Shown here one piece after another: positions 11,179 through 22,386 of a stretch of 64,000 bases of DNA (position 1 is its first letter; the number at the start of each line of letters is the position of its first letter). The notes under the pieces were generated by a model. The model was not told the DNA's origin. It saw only the letters and a list, made by a program, of their open reading frames with translations, and made no database searches. This DNA comes from Ashinkailepas kermadecensis (Eukaryota; Arthropoda; Thecostraca; Neolepadidae): assembly GCA_034440615.1 (NCBI GenBank), contig JAOTOM010004311.1, positions 128,501-192,500 of the forward strand, written 5' to 3'. The translations under genes and the position numbers were made by a program.

Positions 11179-11667
11179 ACAGCTGATTGCGGTTGGTTAA
11201 GTGTGACGTCACCTAGTTCCACCAATGTGGCTGGTTGGCCCGTCTTCTGCGCAACAAAGTTGTTTCCCTCACCTCACGAGAAGCGGCTGGATTAAGCAGG
11301 TGCATAGAGAAGCTACGCTGGATATTTCTGTGTGCGGCTGTGATGAGTTGTTCGCACCGGGATGCGGGTCAGCTGCATTGCCTAATGCTATCGATGCGCG
11401 CCTGATAACGTGACGAAGGAGTGTCGCTCCTCCAGCCGAGAGAGGAGGGAGGGGGACCTGTGTTCACATGCGTGGGCTACAGTCTGAGCAGACATTGCAC
11501 AAGGCTATCGCGCGACGAGAAAATAACCGCAGGCCAACCGCCACGCCCACCACCACATGTGCCCACTCCAGTGCCGATGTCATACGTATCATATCCCGTC
11601 TACAGGGGTATCTCCGAGGGATTACCCGGATAGTCTATTTCATGTTTTCTAGGGAAGACGTATAAAG

Positions 11668-11709
11668 ATGAAGGCATATCAGTGTTTAGTTTGTGTTGTG
11701 CTTTGTCAG
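11668..11709 (+). CDS. candidate mini-exon encoding a signal-peptide start
   Basis: An ATG at 11668, preceded by an in-frame stop at 11650, opens MKAYQCLVCVVLCQ and runs straight into a donor, CAG|GTGAGG, at 11710. A very short first exon that carries only the hydrophobic start of a signal peptide is common in arthropod cuticle and other secreted-protein genes. A TATAAA lies at 11661-11666, too close to the ATG to serve it, so the same DNA could instead be a promoter. No second exon was identified. Confidence 0.22.
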
Positions 11710-12470
11710 GTGAGGGAATTGGGGTGTTGGCGAGCGGGAGCGCATCGAAATTGAAGGAGCCGTACGAGGTTAATAACCGCTGCGCACGGCTGTATTTGCC
11801 GTTGGGTCTGTGCCGTGCCTGTTGTTGGCCCGCCTGCCCCAGCTGCCAGCCGGATAAATATGTCACGTGGAATGACCTTGACGAAGAATGTGCAGTGTCA
11901 TGGGTGGGGACGACGTTGAAGCGCTGTCGTAGCCAGGTGGGTCTCCGAGGTGGCCTTCAGCGCGAGGAAAGGGCGTGGAGAATGCTGTCGTCAGTTAGTT
12001 GTTGGTGTTTCCTCCGGGGACGCTGATAACCCGGATCATTTTGCGTCCATGACGGGAGGCTTCATCGTCTCCAGGCTGAGACAGCAGCGTTCAGTCTCGT
12101 ATTCGAGTGTCTCTGACTGGTGATAGACCGTGTGACAATTTCCGTGTTCAAGGCATGTACATATTTATCCGGATACAATGGTCTCCGGGTCAAACATCGG
12201 TATTTGTCGCAGCGACATGCGGACGCTGCCTGGTCATGCCAACGTCGAACGTCGATTTGTGTACCTTTGAGGAGCTTCGGGCGCCCAATGTCGGCTCGGC
12301 CTCCAATAATTCAAATGTTTAACCCGGGACCACCATGGGGGTCCCGTTTCCCCACGTATTACCCCAGCCACACGAATTTCAGAGCCTGGCGCCCTGGCGC
12401 ATGTGGTCGCCGACCGTCATGCAGGTGACGTACCACACATGCTTCCAGTCGAAGGCTGGCGGGACCATTC
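11710..12470. other. unassigned unique DNA
   Basis: Unique sequence without repeats. No gene or RNA recognised. Confidence 0.3.
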
Positions 12471-12845
12471 TCTACGGGGACCGTCTCGCGCCGCCGTCAC
12501 GCTTCGGTTCGGGCACCGTGACCGGTACAATCACGTCTAGTTGGGCCGGGTTCGCACGCACAGTCCGACCCGGCGGAGGGCCCGCAGTCGGCCGGCGCAG
12601 CCTTTGTCGGCGCCGCGTCTCCTCGCCGGCCGTCGGTGATTTATCCGTCTGTCGTGGCGTCCCGGCGCGCGCCTGCGGTACCGGCGCAGCCACAATGGGC
12701 GGCGCGCGGCCCGCCGGGCGCGCTGACAAACGCCGGCGCGGCGGCGGCTCGAACCGGCCGCCCGCGAGCCGCGACCTGCCGCCCGCGACCTGCCGCCCGC
12801 CGCCCGCGACCCTCCGCCCGCGACCCGCCGCCCGCGACCCAGTGT
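12471..12845. other. CpG-rich island
   Basis: Dense CpG, ending in a short GCCCGCGACCTGCC-like repeat (about 12775-12842). An abrupt change to AT-rich DNA follows. It may mark a promoter, but no exon can be tied to it. Confidence 0.4.
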
Positions 12846-13150
12846 TAAAATAATGGTTTTTCGTTAGGTGCGAAATGTTGAAGTGAGTACTGTAGGATGT
12901 CGAAATTCGCCATGGAAACGGTGTCGCGTAGCTTAACTTATCAGTTCTTCGCATACAATTTTGATCCAACAGCGTACGCATACGTGCACCTTTTTCCTTT
13001 TATTTGATATAAATAATTCAGGATAATTATTTTAGCAATGACGATGCAAAATTCCTATCCTTATTAACTGATATTGTATAACAGATCGCATCACAGGTAA
13101 TCCTTTTACTTAAAATTGTGCTCAGAGATATTCATGAATCACAATCCTCA

Positions 13151-13271
13151 ATGGTGAGCATAGGCATAATCAACAAGATTCCGTTAGAAATTAGATGCGA
13201 AGACTTCATGGAGACTCATCACGAAGCACGATGTCTATGCTTCGCTGGGAGGGATGTCGATTCAGTGTTGA
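13151..13271 (+). CDS. candidate coding exon in AT-rich block
   Basis: An ATG at 13151 starts a frame MVSIGIINKIPLEIRCEDF that continues about 40 residues to a donor-like site, TTGA|GTGAGTG, at 13272. Residue use is protein-like and the DNA is AT-rich, unlike the chance frames of the GC islands. No family recognised, and no acceptor or partner exon identified. Confidence 0.2.
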
Positions 13272-13309
13272 GTGAGTGTGGTATATTCCATCTTATTTCA
13301 CGAGAAGTG

Positions 13310-13640
13310 TATCAGTGCCGCCCGCCGCCCGCCGCCCGCCGCTGCCGCTTGTTGTTTGCGCGGCGGCGCCCGACGCACTGAACCAGTGACGTCGGGTCGG
13401 GCGGGAAGGTGTCCCGGCGCGTGATTGATTGTGCCGCCGAGTGCCGCGGCACAGGTGGTGAAAAGGCGTCCGTGCAGGCTGCCATGAGCGTTTCGGTGAG
13501 ATGATGAGTGGCGGCGGAAGCGCCGACGGCAAGACGGCTGCGTTTTTCATCGGCGGCGGCCGGGTTGAGAGTGGCCGCTGTGCCCGGGTCAGAGTGGCCG
13601 CTGTGCCCGGCGGCGGTGTGCTGTCGCCTCGGTGCGAGCT
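13310..13640. other. CpG-rich island
   Basis: Begins with a CCGCCCGCCGC run and stays CpG-rich. It includes two copies of AGAGTGGCCGCTGTGCCCGG (about 13567 and 13591). Confidence 0.35.
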
Positions 13641-14299
13641 TTTGTGAGTGGGTGGAATTTCGCCCCCCGTGGATCAAGGGCATGGATATCGATCAACCGT
13701 AATTGCTCGCAGAGTGGTTGGCCGTCATCATTATGCGGCTGTCCCAGCGCCGGATCGCGAGTGGATCGCCGGCGTCTGCCTCTGATACCGGGTCCAGTGC
13801 ACATTGGAACGACTTTGTGTCACGCGACCGTCGCCAAGTCGGCGAAAAATCCAGGAGTAGCTGTTTCATGGCGGATGGCTGGCGGTAGTGGCGTTTGAAC
13901 TGGCTGGACGGCGAGCAGAATCGACAGTCCTCGTCGGATTCGGAGAATTTCGGTATCAGCCGTTTTGTTGGAACGCGCCAGTTCAGAATGGCGTCCCCGA
14001 ATGGCGAGATCGTTCCGACTCCACTGAGCGCCGCTTGGACGATATCAGGACCGTCTGCCCCCGGCTGCGGTTACACCGATTGGAAGCTGTTGGGAGTTAA
14101 TCATGTTTGAGTCGTTTCCTTCAACGCAACGTCATGTGCGTAGTGTTAAGCTTATAAAATTATGTGCGGACGGGGCCCCCATCTCCAAGCCTCTCCCACC
14201 TTCTCGAGCCCGAGATCGTTCCGTCCAGCCTGAAGGCGTTCCGTTCCGTGTTCATAGATCTGTCCACCACCTGTGGCCAGCCCTGGTCTGGCTAGTTCC

Positions 14300-15014
14300 C
14301 CACGGTTCTGTTAACGGTGATCTCCGCTGTGCTGTTTGGCCCGTTTGCTATAATCAATGCTGTGCTGTTGAACCTGTTGACTGTGATCCCTGTTATGCTG
14401 TTGGCTCTGTTGACTGTGATCCCTGTTATGCTGTTGGCCCGGTTGACTATGATCTCTGCTGTGTTGTTGGCTATGCTGAATATAATCTCCGCTGTGCTGT
14501 CGACTCTTTTGGTTGTGATCTCCGCTGTGCTGTCGACTCTTTTGGTTGTGATCTCCGCTGTGCTGTTGGCCCGGTTGGCCGTGATCCCAGCTGTGATGTT
14601 GACCCGGTTGACCGTGATCCCTACTATGATGTTGGCCCGGTGCACTGTGATCTCTGCTGTGCTGTTGGCCCGGTTCACTGTGATCCTCTGCTGTGCTGTT
14701 GGCCCGGTTCACTGTGATCTCTGCTGTGCTGTTGGCCCGGTTCACTGTGATCTCTGTTGTGCTGGTGGCCCGGTTGACCTTGATCTCTGTTGTGCTGTTG
14801 GCCCGGTTCACTGTGATCCCTGCTGTGCTGTTGATCCGGTTCACTGTGATCTCTGTTGTGCTGGTGGCCCGGTTGACCGTGATCTCTGTTGTGCTGTTGG
14901 CCCGGTTCACTGTGATCCCTGCTGTGCTGTTGGCCCGGTTCACTGTGATCCCTGCTGTGCTGTTGGCCCGGTTCACTGTGATCCCTGCTGTGCTGTTGGC
15001 CCGGTTCACTGTGA
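14300..15014. repeat. 33-bp minisatellite, about 21 units
   Basis: GTGCTGTTGGCCCGGTTCAC followed by TGTGATCCCTGCT repeats every 33 bp (30-33 bp in older copies). The left half is diverged, with GGTTGTGATCTCCGC variants, and the right end is uniform, suggesting growth from the right. Long frames on both strands are products of the 33-bp period. Confidence 0.95.
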
Positions 15015-15094
15015 TCGGCGCGGCGGACCTGCCGCCCGGCCGAGCCTAATGAGCCGGACAGAGCGGCTTCCGTTCCCAGCCGCCGCTGTTTGTC

Positions 15095-15780
15095 GTCCGT
15101 CGCCCGGCTCGGAGTCTGTGGAGCAGGGTGGGGGTGGGGGGTACCGTATCACTGTGATGCTGCTCGTCTGCCGCCCGGCTCGGAGTCTGTGGAGCAGGGT
15201 GGGGGTGGGGGGTACCATATCACTGGGATGCTGCTCGTCTGCCGCCCGGCTCGGAGTCTGTGGAGCAGGGTGGGGGTGGGGGGTACCGTATCACTGTGAT
15301 GCTGCTCGTCTGCCGCCCGGCTCGGAGTCTGTGGAGCAGGGTGGGGGGTGGGGGGTACCATATCACTGGGATGCTGCTCGTCTGCCGCCCGGCTCGGAGT
15401 CTGTGGAGCAGGGTGTGGGGGGGGGTACCATATCACTGGGATGCTGCTCGTCTGCCGCCCGGCTCGGAGTCTGTGGAGCAGGGTGGGGGTGGGGGGTACC
15501 ATATCACTGGGATGCTGCTCGTCTGCCGCCCGGCTCGGAGTCTGTGGAGCAGGGTGGGGGTGGGGGGTACCATATCACTGGGATGCTGCTCGTCTGCCGC
15601 CCGGCTCGGAGTCTGTGGAGCAGGGTGGGGGTGGGGGGTACCATATCACTGGGATGCTGCTCGTCTGCCGCCCGGCTCGGAGTCTGTGGAGCAGGGTGGG
15701 GTGGTGGGGGACCCGTTTCAAAGGGATGCTGCTCGTCTGCCGCCCGACTCGGGGGGTCTGTGGAGCAGGGTGGGGCGGTA
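15095..15780. repeat. 71-bp minisatellite, about 9 units
   Basis: Each unit holds GCTGCTCGTCTGCCGCCCGG, CTCGGAGTCTGTGGAGCAGG, a G-rich block of variable length and GGTACCATATCACTGGGAT. The G block differs by single bases between copies and shifts the frame each time. The last two units are decayed. Confidence 0.95.
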
Positions 15781-16013
15781 GAGAGCGGGGGCGGTATCAC
15801 TGGGCTGCCGCGCAGCCTCCGCCTGGCTTTGCGACCGTGGAGCAGGGTGGGCCGGTAAGGTGACCCGCATCACTGGGCTGCTGCGCGTTGCGCTGTGTGC
15901 TGCGACTGAGTTGTTTGCTTTTCACATCACCATCCAAATGTTGAAAGTACACTGGAATATCTAATGAAGAACGGACGAAACTTTGTTCTTGAAGGCCCGC
16001 ATCCAAAACGAAG

Positions 16014-16405
16014 CTGTTCCTCTCACGTGGTGCTGTTCTCTCACGTGGTGCTGTTCCCTCACGTGGTGTCGTTGCCCTCACGTGGTGCAGTTCCCCTTAT
16101 GTGGTCCATCTCTGTCACGTAGTGCTGTCTCCCTCACGTAGCCCATCTCCCTCACGTAGCCCATCTCTCTCACGTAGTGCCGTCTCCCTCACATGGTGCT
16201 GCTCCTCTCACGTGGTGCAGTTCCCCTCACGTGGTGCCGTTTCCCTCACGTGGCCCATCCCTCTCACGTAGTGCCGTCCCTCTCACGTGGCGCCGTATCC
16301 CTCACGTGGGGCCGTCCCCCTCAGGTGACGCCGTCCCCTTCACGTGGAACCATCTCTCACGTGGCGCCGTCCCCTTCACGTGGCGCCGTCCCTCTTACGC
16401 GACCA
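16014..16405. repeat. 17-18 bp CACGTG-bearing minisatellite, about 22 units
   Basis: Units like CCCTCACGTGGTGCCGTT recur with one- to two-base length changes. Many copies contain the E-box palindrome CACGTG, so the array would be a dense bHLH binding platform if accessible; that function is not shown by the sequence. Confidence 0.9.
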
Positions 16406-16696
16406 CTGGCGGTTCCCGCGGCTGTCCGTCGCAGCCGTTCGTCTCCTTGCACCGTTGTGCACCGCTGCCGTCGCCTTTCACGTGATAATCGGCATTGTGC
16501 GGCGGCCTTTGTCGCCGCGGCGACACCTGGTTTCCGCCGCAGACGGTCGTGCCTTCTGCCTGCGCTGGTCTGCCTGCCCTGGTCCGCCTGCCCTGGTTCG
16601 CCTGCCCTGCCATGCCGTGCCTGCCTATCTGGTGTGTCTGGACTGTGGCCCTTTAAACCGGCTCCCCCGGCCGCCCCGCTGGGTCGATGTTTTTCT

Positions 16697-16758
<62 letters not shown>

Positions 16759-16769
16759 CGCCGCCGCCG
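16697..16769. repeat. GCC trinucleotide run
   Basis: About 24 GCC units, with one interruption near the right end, close to a CpG-rich block (16400-16690). Frames through it give only homopolymers. Confidence 0.95.
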
Positions 16770-16913
16770 TAGGGCTTCTGAGTTGGTGGTCAGGAGCGGC
16801 GAGGGGTGGGATGGACATTTTGCCAAGTGTCCAAGTTGGCTCAAGGGGTTTATACTCGATTTGATGTAGTGTACTCCCGCAGCCCTAATTGTTGAGGATG
16901 AAAATCATTCCCA

Positions 16914-17000
16914 TCTCGTGGAAAGAGGAGGGGTAGAGGAGGAGGAGGGAGTAGTGGAGTGGAAGAGAAAGGGAAAAAGAAGGAGGAGGGGAGGGTACCA
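16914..17000 (+). repeat. purine-rich tract
   Basis: Nearly all A and G on the plus strand for about 85 bases (GGAGGAGGAGGG type). It has triplex-forming potential. Confidence 0.75.
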
Positions 17001-17540
17001 GCCGCAGATTTTGTGGTCTGGTCAGTGAGCTGGCCAGAGGATTTATAGGTGTGCGGAAAATAGGGCCCCCGGCTTACCGTGTCCATCCATCCATGCTAGC
17101 GAGCGTAGCGAGGCCAGGGGTGTTTCGAGTGTACGATTCTTCCTTCCGCAGTCGGTCTTCTCTTGGGCTGTGATGTCTGTTCTCTTAGGGCGTTTGTGTT
17201 GGTGCGCCGAGATGATTAAGGATGTGATCCCAACTGGTGTTTTCAGCCAGAACTGCGAGGTTATGGTGGAGTAACCAATACGAACCATGGCGCGGTTCAA
17301 CGGGTCGTGTTTTTGAATAATGTGGATGAATATCACATTGAATGGCGAAGTCTTCCAAAGATGTTGGCGCTACACCATGCAAGTTCTTCCCGACAACTAG
17401 GAAACGATGGTTTTCGGATTTCCGAAGGCTGGAATAGCGCTGTCGTTGTCTATGGAAAGTGCCGGGGTATGAAGTATTGGGTGTATTAGAGTGCCGTGAA
17501 CCTCGCCTATTACACACCCCACCGTGGCTGTGGTCTGCCC
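17001..17540. other. unassigned unique DNA
   Basis: Unique sequence. A minus-strand frame crosses much of it, but its upper half lies in a CpG island where all frames are open, so it is not accepted as a gene. Confidence 0.3.
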
Positions 17541-18010
17541 GCCACCACGCGGCGTTTTTGCGCCATTTCGCAGTGGACGCCGGTTTTTGCGGCGATGTGG
17601 CGCGACAGTTTTCCGCAGCGACAAAATTCGGTGCAGATCTCGGCCGCCATGCGCCGCACCGCGCCACATTCGCAGCGGCCGCGTGCGGCGCCACGTATGC
17701 CGAGCTATTACAGCCGGCCGTGGCGCATTGTTTCCGTTGGCTGCGCCGCCGCCCGCCGGGCAGGACCGAGGCGGGGGTCGCAGCCGGCGACTCTGCGCAG
17801 TGGAGGATCCCCGGGAGGCGAGCCGGCCGCGCGGCGCCAATGTCCGACGCCCACCGCCGCGCCCGCCGGCGATCCGGTAATGGCACCTGTGAGGGCGCCG
17901 TGCCGCCTTTTTGCCGAGTTTAATTTGAAGTGGCCGGGCCGCCGGCACCGCGGTTGGTTCCCGACGGGCGGCCTGCGCGAGGTGTGAGGCCCGCCTGACC
18001 GTCGCGGTCA
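17541..18010. other. CpG-rich island
   Basis: Strong CpG density with sharp edges. Frames are open on both strands for most of its length, so none can be chosen. Confidence 0.45.
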
Positions 18011-18434
18011 CGTACGTGCAGTGTGGCGACCCTCCCGCGCCCGCGATTCCACCACAACACGGACAATACGTAGTGGGTCAAGTACGGCGACAAGTGGCGG
18101 ACGAAATCGCTGGAGATGAAGTTGTGGAAGAAGCTTTTGAATAGGTGGAGCTGTGTATTTAGCCAGCTAATTGTTATGCGTCATTCATTTACATCTTCAT
18201 TCCAAAGGTATCCTCATTATTCATGTATAATGTAGGCGCTGCTTTGCAGACAAGGTGGAAGGGGAACGGATTGCTCGTGGCCGCATTATTTGGGCACTTT
18301 GGCTGCGGTGGGTTGTGGCAGACATAGATGAGTTCGCTTCAAATGCGGAAGATTTCCGGCAAAGTTCCTGTTGCTAACTCCAAAGTCGTGCTGCCAAACG
18401 AAAGGTTGTCTCAGAGTGGAATACACAGGGTAAG

Positions 18435-19060
18435 CGTGATGTTGCCACTGCAGCAGCTGGTGTTGCCTGACACGTGGCGGCAGTTGATGTTTCAGTGGTA
18501 GAAACTGGTGCTGCCTTGATGTTTCAGTGGTAGAAGCTGGGCCGCACTGGCGACAGTTGATGTTGGGGGTAGCTGGTGTTGCCTGCCACGTGGCGACAGT
18601 TGATGTTGAGTGGTGCGCTGGTGTTGCCTGCCACGTGGCGACGTTGATGTTGCTGCGGCGCATGGTGTTGCCTGACACGTGGGAGTTGGTTGCAGTGGTA
18701 GCGGCTGGTGTTGCCTGACACGTGGCGACAGTTGATGTTGCAGCGGCAGTAGCTGGTGTTGCCTGCCACGTGGCGACAGTTGATGTTGCAGTGGTAGCAG
18801 CTGGTGTTGCCTGCCACGTGGCGACAGTTGATGTTGCTGCGGCAGCAGCTGGTGTTGCCTGACACGTGGCGACAGTTGATGTTGCAGTGGTAGCGGCTGG
18901 TGTTGCCTGACACGTGGCGACAGTTGATGTTGCTGCGGCAGCAGCTGGTGTTGCCTGACACGTGGCGACAGTTGATGTTGCTGCGGCAGCAGCTGGTGTT
19001 GCCTGACACGTGGCGACAGTTGATGTTGCAGTGGTAGCAGCTGGTGTTGCCTAACACGTG
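18435..19060. repeat. 48-bp minisatellite, about 13 units
   Basis: GCAGCTGGTGTTGCCTGACA, CGTGGCGACAGTTGATGTTG and CTGCGGCA repeat every 48 bp (18941 and 18989 are exact examples). The first few units on the left are truncated. Confidence 0.93.
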
Positions 19061-19379
19061 CGATACCGCATTCTACAGCCATTGGTCTCGTTCTACGTGA
19101 CGAAGTGTCGCTTGACGTAGTGTGACGCGGTCCCCACATTGCTGCCAGATCACATCGGCACATTGTGAATGCACGACCAGCTCAAAGCGGCCACCGTGGA
19201 GGCGGGTGATACTTTGGCTCTTTTACGACGCATTCGACTGCTGGGTCAAACGGCGTCGCCAGCCTCCCACGTCGGTTGGTCGCCGGTGCACTCGGAAATC
19301 CTCCGGTTGTGCGATCCGAGCCCACGATCTTGCGATCAAGAGTCCAACTCACTCCTGACTGAGCTGCCGCGGCACCCCG

Positions 19380-19900
19380 TGGAGGCGGGCTGCCGACTAA
19401 ACGGTCTCCGTTTACCCGCGAGACGACGCTGCGGGCGCTGTGAAAGCGTCGCGCCGGCGGGGGTCCGACGCGGTCGCTCTGTCGCGGCGGTCGGCCGGCC
19501 GAAGACAAAAGCGCCGCGCCGCGCCGGTGAAGACAAACGGTGGCGCGCATTCGCCGCCGTTTGCCGTCGCCGAGTCGTAATTGCCGCCCGCCGCGAGTCG
19601 GTCGTCTGGGGCTGAATCTGCCGCGCCGCCGCCGCCGCCGCCGCCGCCGCCGTCGTCTCTCCGGGTCGGCGGCAGTATCGCGTTACGGCGGCGTTTTGAA
19701 TTTTGAATAGTTCGCGGGGCACGCGCCGGCCGTCGCCAGCTGATTGCCTCCGCGGCGCGGCTGTCGGTCTGAGGTGAAGACGTCGGCCGCGCTCCACGCG
19801 CTAATGGGTGTTTTCCCCGGTGATTTGCTGTCTGTGCGCCCGTCTGCGGCGGGCTCTCCCAGGGGACGGTGGGGTCGTGCGTCCCCAGATGGCGGAGTTG
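19380..19900. other. CpG-rich island with GCC run
   Basis: CpG-dense DNA with a GCC run at about 19621-19653. No reading frame stands out. Confidence 0.4.
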
Positions 19901-19990
19901 TGGAGGAAGTGTAGCTGTCTGCGATGATTTGCATTTACAGACGCACTGCCGACACAGTATTTGCTTAAGCTGGTCTTCATTCCCCCATGG

Positions 19991-20049
19991 GAGCGCTATA
20001 TGATCAACATGGTCCATGCGTCCTGAAGCCCAAATAGCTAACTAACTAG
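19991..20049 (+). mobile_element. tail-only mini-retroposon (59 bp)
   Basis: Reads GAGCGCTATATGATC, then GTCCATGCGTCCTGAAGCCC and a TAACTAACTA tail. It is flanked by a 13-bp direct repeat with two mismatches: CATTCCCCCATGG at 19978-19990 and CATCCCCTCATGG at 20050-20062. The stem pairs GGA-CGC with GCGTCC around one bulged G. Confidence 0.75.
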
Positions 20050-20110
20050 CATCCCCTCATGGTAATCATAATGCATATGGATTATGATCCAACCATCATA
20101 ATCATTGATC

Positions 20111-20150
20111 CGCGAATGATCAATTCTGGTCGAAGCGCCCTAAAGCCCAA
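20111..20150 (+). mobile_element. variant tail-only element (about 40 bp)
   Basis: Sequence CGCGAATGATCAATTCTGG then TCGAAGCGCCCTAAAGCCC. It is flanked by a perfect 13-bp direct repeat, ATAATCATTGATC, at 20098-20110 and 20151-20163. The same variant occurs at 20598-20634. Its 5' part differs from the GCTATATGACC type, and the tail is almost absent or fused with the target repeat. Confidence 0.6.
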
Positions 20151-20259
20151 ATAATCATTGATCAAAATCCGATGATTTTTTTTCTTCAAAGCTGGGTGTC
20201 GAAATTGGGTACGATTTGTGTTTCGACCCGATCCCTTGGAGCATCCCCTTAAAGATGGT

Positions 20260-20597
20260 CGACTGACTCCGCCTCTTCCGCGCGGCCGTCCATTGGGCCG
20301 GCGGTGCGGCGGTGGCCGATCTGGACAGCACGTGCGGCCGTCTGGTGTCGACGCGCGCCCACGGCGCCGGCGCAGGTGGGCCGACTCGGTGCCGCGTCAC
20401 GCGGCGGATTTGCCTAATGAAACGGCACGTGTCCGGCCGGAAGCGGCGCGTTCCGGTGTGAAGAGCGTGCCACCCCTTCCGGCCAGACGGGCCGCGACGG
20501 CGCTAATCGATCCGAGCGGCGCCCGTGCGCCGTTTCGCCGGTGTTGACGGGTGAAACGTCGCCGGCGCCCCGGGTCCCGTGTCGCCGTGTCACCGTC
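20260..20597. other. CpG-rich island
   Basis: CpG-dense block between AT-rich, retroposon-bearing flanks. Chance frames only. Confidence 0.4.
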
Positions 20598-20634
20598 GCG
20601 AATGATCAAAAGTGGTCGAAGCGTCCTAAAACCC
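20598..20634 (+). mobile_element. variant tail element interrupted by a later insertion
   Basis: GCGAATGATCAAAAGTGG, then TCGAAGCGTCCTAAAACCC, matches the element at 20111. A second tail element has inserted into its 3' end, duplicating CGTCCTAAAACCC. Confidence 0.6.
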
Positions 20635-20691
20635 TTGGGCGCTACATGACCGATGTAGTCGATGCGCCCTAAAGCCCTAATAACTAACTAA
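20635..20691 (+). mobile_element. tail-only mini-retroposon (57 bp), nested
   Basis: TTGGGCGCTACATGACCGAT leads to GATGCGCCCTAAAGCCC and TAATAACTAACTAA. A perfect 13-bp target duplication, CGTCCTAAAACCC, lies at 20622-20634 and 20692-20704. GGGCGC and GCGCCC form a perfect 6-bp stem. It sits inside an older tail element. Confidence 0.85.
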
Positions 20692-20796
20692 CGTCCTAAA
20701 ACCCCCTGTCGCCATATTTTCAGGGTTTTTTTTTCAAGCCACAACCGTCTCCCTAATGACCCTCATGAGTTGGGCTGCCTGCTGAATTTCCCTGTT

Positions 20797-20990
20797 GTTA
20801 TTGGAGTTTCGGGGAGCATCGACTGCGTGAATTTCCCCCGTTGGTTCGTTATTGGAGTTTCGGGGAGCATCGACTGCGTGAATGTCCCCGTTGGTTAGTT
20901 ATTGGAGTTTCGGGGAGCATCCACTGCGTGAATTTCCCCGTTGGTTAGTTATTGGAGTTTCGGGGAGCATCGACTGCGTGAATTTCCCTG
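20797..20990. repeat. 50-bp tandem repeat, 4 units
   Basis: TTGGAGTTTCGGGGAGCATC, GACTGCGTGAATTTCCCCG and TTGGTTAGTTA recur at 20801, 20852, 20902 and 20952. Confidence 0.9.
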
Positions 20991-21127
20991 GTGCAGCCCT
21001 TGGAAAAAGGAGGCGGAGGGGGTACGCCGTGAATTTCAGGGTCGCCAGGGCTTTTTAGAAGACATTCCAGAAAAGTAAGCGCAGTTATGGCGGATAATGC
21101 GTGCAAAATACATGATCCACAACCATG

Positions 21128-21180
21128 CTCAGCCGATCATTTTCGGTCGATGTGCCCTAAAACCCAAATAACCAACCAAT
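21128..21180 (+). mobile_element. decayed tail-only element
   Basis: CGGTCGATGTGCCCTAAAAC followed by CCAAATAACCAACCAA matches the 3' half of the tail family. The 5' half is diverged and no target duplication is visible. Confidence 0.5.
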
Positions 21181-21209
21181 CCCACCGTTTTCATCAAGCG
21201 GTGTCACTG

Positions 21210-21660
21210 CCGTCGCAACGGCATCTTTCCCAACCGACCTCCGCCGCGGCTTGTGTGGTGTACCGGCGTGACGGCAGCAGGCCGGGCCGGGCCGGGCCGG
21301 GCCGCCGGGTGACGGAGCTGTGGCCGTCCGTCGCGCGGCGCGGCGGCGCGCCACAATGGCAGCGGCGCGCCACAATGGCAGCGGAGCGCCGCCTTTTCGG
21401 CGCGCCAGAAGGCTCTGCTGTGGTTGGCCGCCGCCGCCGCCGTGGCGCAATGGACGCAATGGACGCAATGGCGCAATGGACGCAATGGCGCAATGGACGC
21501 AATGGCGCAATGGACGCAATGGCGCAGTGGACGGCGGCGAATGGCGCAGTGGACGGCGGCTGACCTTCATGACCTTTGTGACTTTTGCGACCTGTACATC
21601 GAGAGCGGCGCCGCTCCCCGCTATCGTCGCGATCGCCGCGACGGTCACATAGCGCGTCGG
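21210..21660. other. CpG-rich island with short repeats
   Basis: Contains a GCCGG pentamer run at 21281-21309 and paired GCGCGCCACAATGGCAGCG motifs near 21345 and 21363. Confidence 0.4.
21444..21560. repeat. 17-bp minisatellite built from two near-identical half units
   Basis: CAATGGACG and CAATGGCG alternate, giving a 17-bp higher-order unit with early copies of CAATGGACG alone. Frame proteins rich in M, W, Q and N come from this. Confidence 0.9.
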
Positions 21661-22370
21661 CCTCATTCCGCTTCGGGTGGCGTTCTGTACTGGATGGAAG
21701 TGGCGTTGTGCAACCACCGGCGCTGTCCTTTCGTGTGCCTCTTCGGTGTGTTGTCACCATTCTCGGTGGTTTTGGTACGTTCGGCACTCGTCGTATATTC
21801 GGTGTTCCCTAGTTTCGGTTCCGTCCCCGGTTTATGCACCGTAGGTACAGGAACACGATATATAGCGTGAAGGAATGCGAGAATGCGAAGAGGCTTGTGA
21901 GCCAACGCATGCCTTCTAGGAACGCCGAGTCATACTGAATGAAATCGTAGTGTTATACAGTTCATTTGATGCCAGGATATCGGAAGTGTACAATTATTTC
22001 TGAGAAGGTGATGCATGCGTGGGGAATTAAGGTGGGAATGTTATCAATAATGGATATAATTATACAAGCTCTGGTTTGCTGAGCACTAGGATCCTGTGCT
22101 TACGTCATGCATGCTGATTTCTGCACCTTATAATGGCCTGCCTGATCAGGTGTGGCAGGGAAGGTTCATTATTGTGGCGCGGCAGAAAGCTGGGTAAGAT
22201 CCGGTGTTGTGTTCTCTAGGTGAACCAATCAGAACGGTTGTAGGGGAATTGTTGGTGGTTTGAAATCACTGCACATGTGCCATTTTTTTGGGTGTGGAGT
22301 GGGAAATTAGTTGTGAAACTGAGAGGTCAGAGTAGAAAATCATTCCTTGCCGGGAGCAGAGAATGATTCC
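21661..22370. other. unassigned unique DNA
   Basis: Unique sequence without accepted features. The repeated phrase GAATGATTCCTTGCC occurs near 22340 and 22360. Confidence 0.3.
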
Positions 22371-22386
22371 TTGCCGACTGGTCGGT

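Noticed and set aside
10644..11225. A long repeat-protein frame, or a CRISPR-like array
   Set aside because: The 16 units are contiguous with no spacers, so it is not CRISPR. The frames on both strands follow from the 27-bp period.
14317..15858. A 513-residue plus-strand open frame
   Set aside because: It runs through two unrelated minisatellites (33 bp and 71 bp). The protein is only their translated repeats, and the minus strand is equally open.
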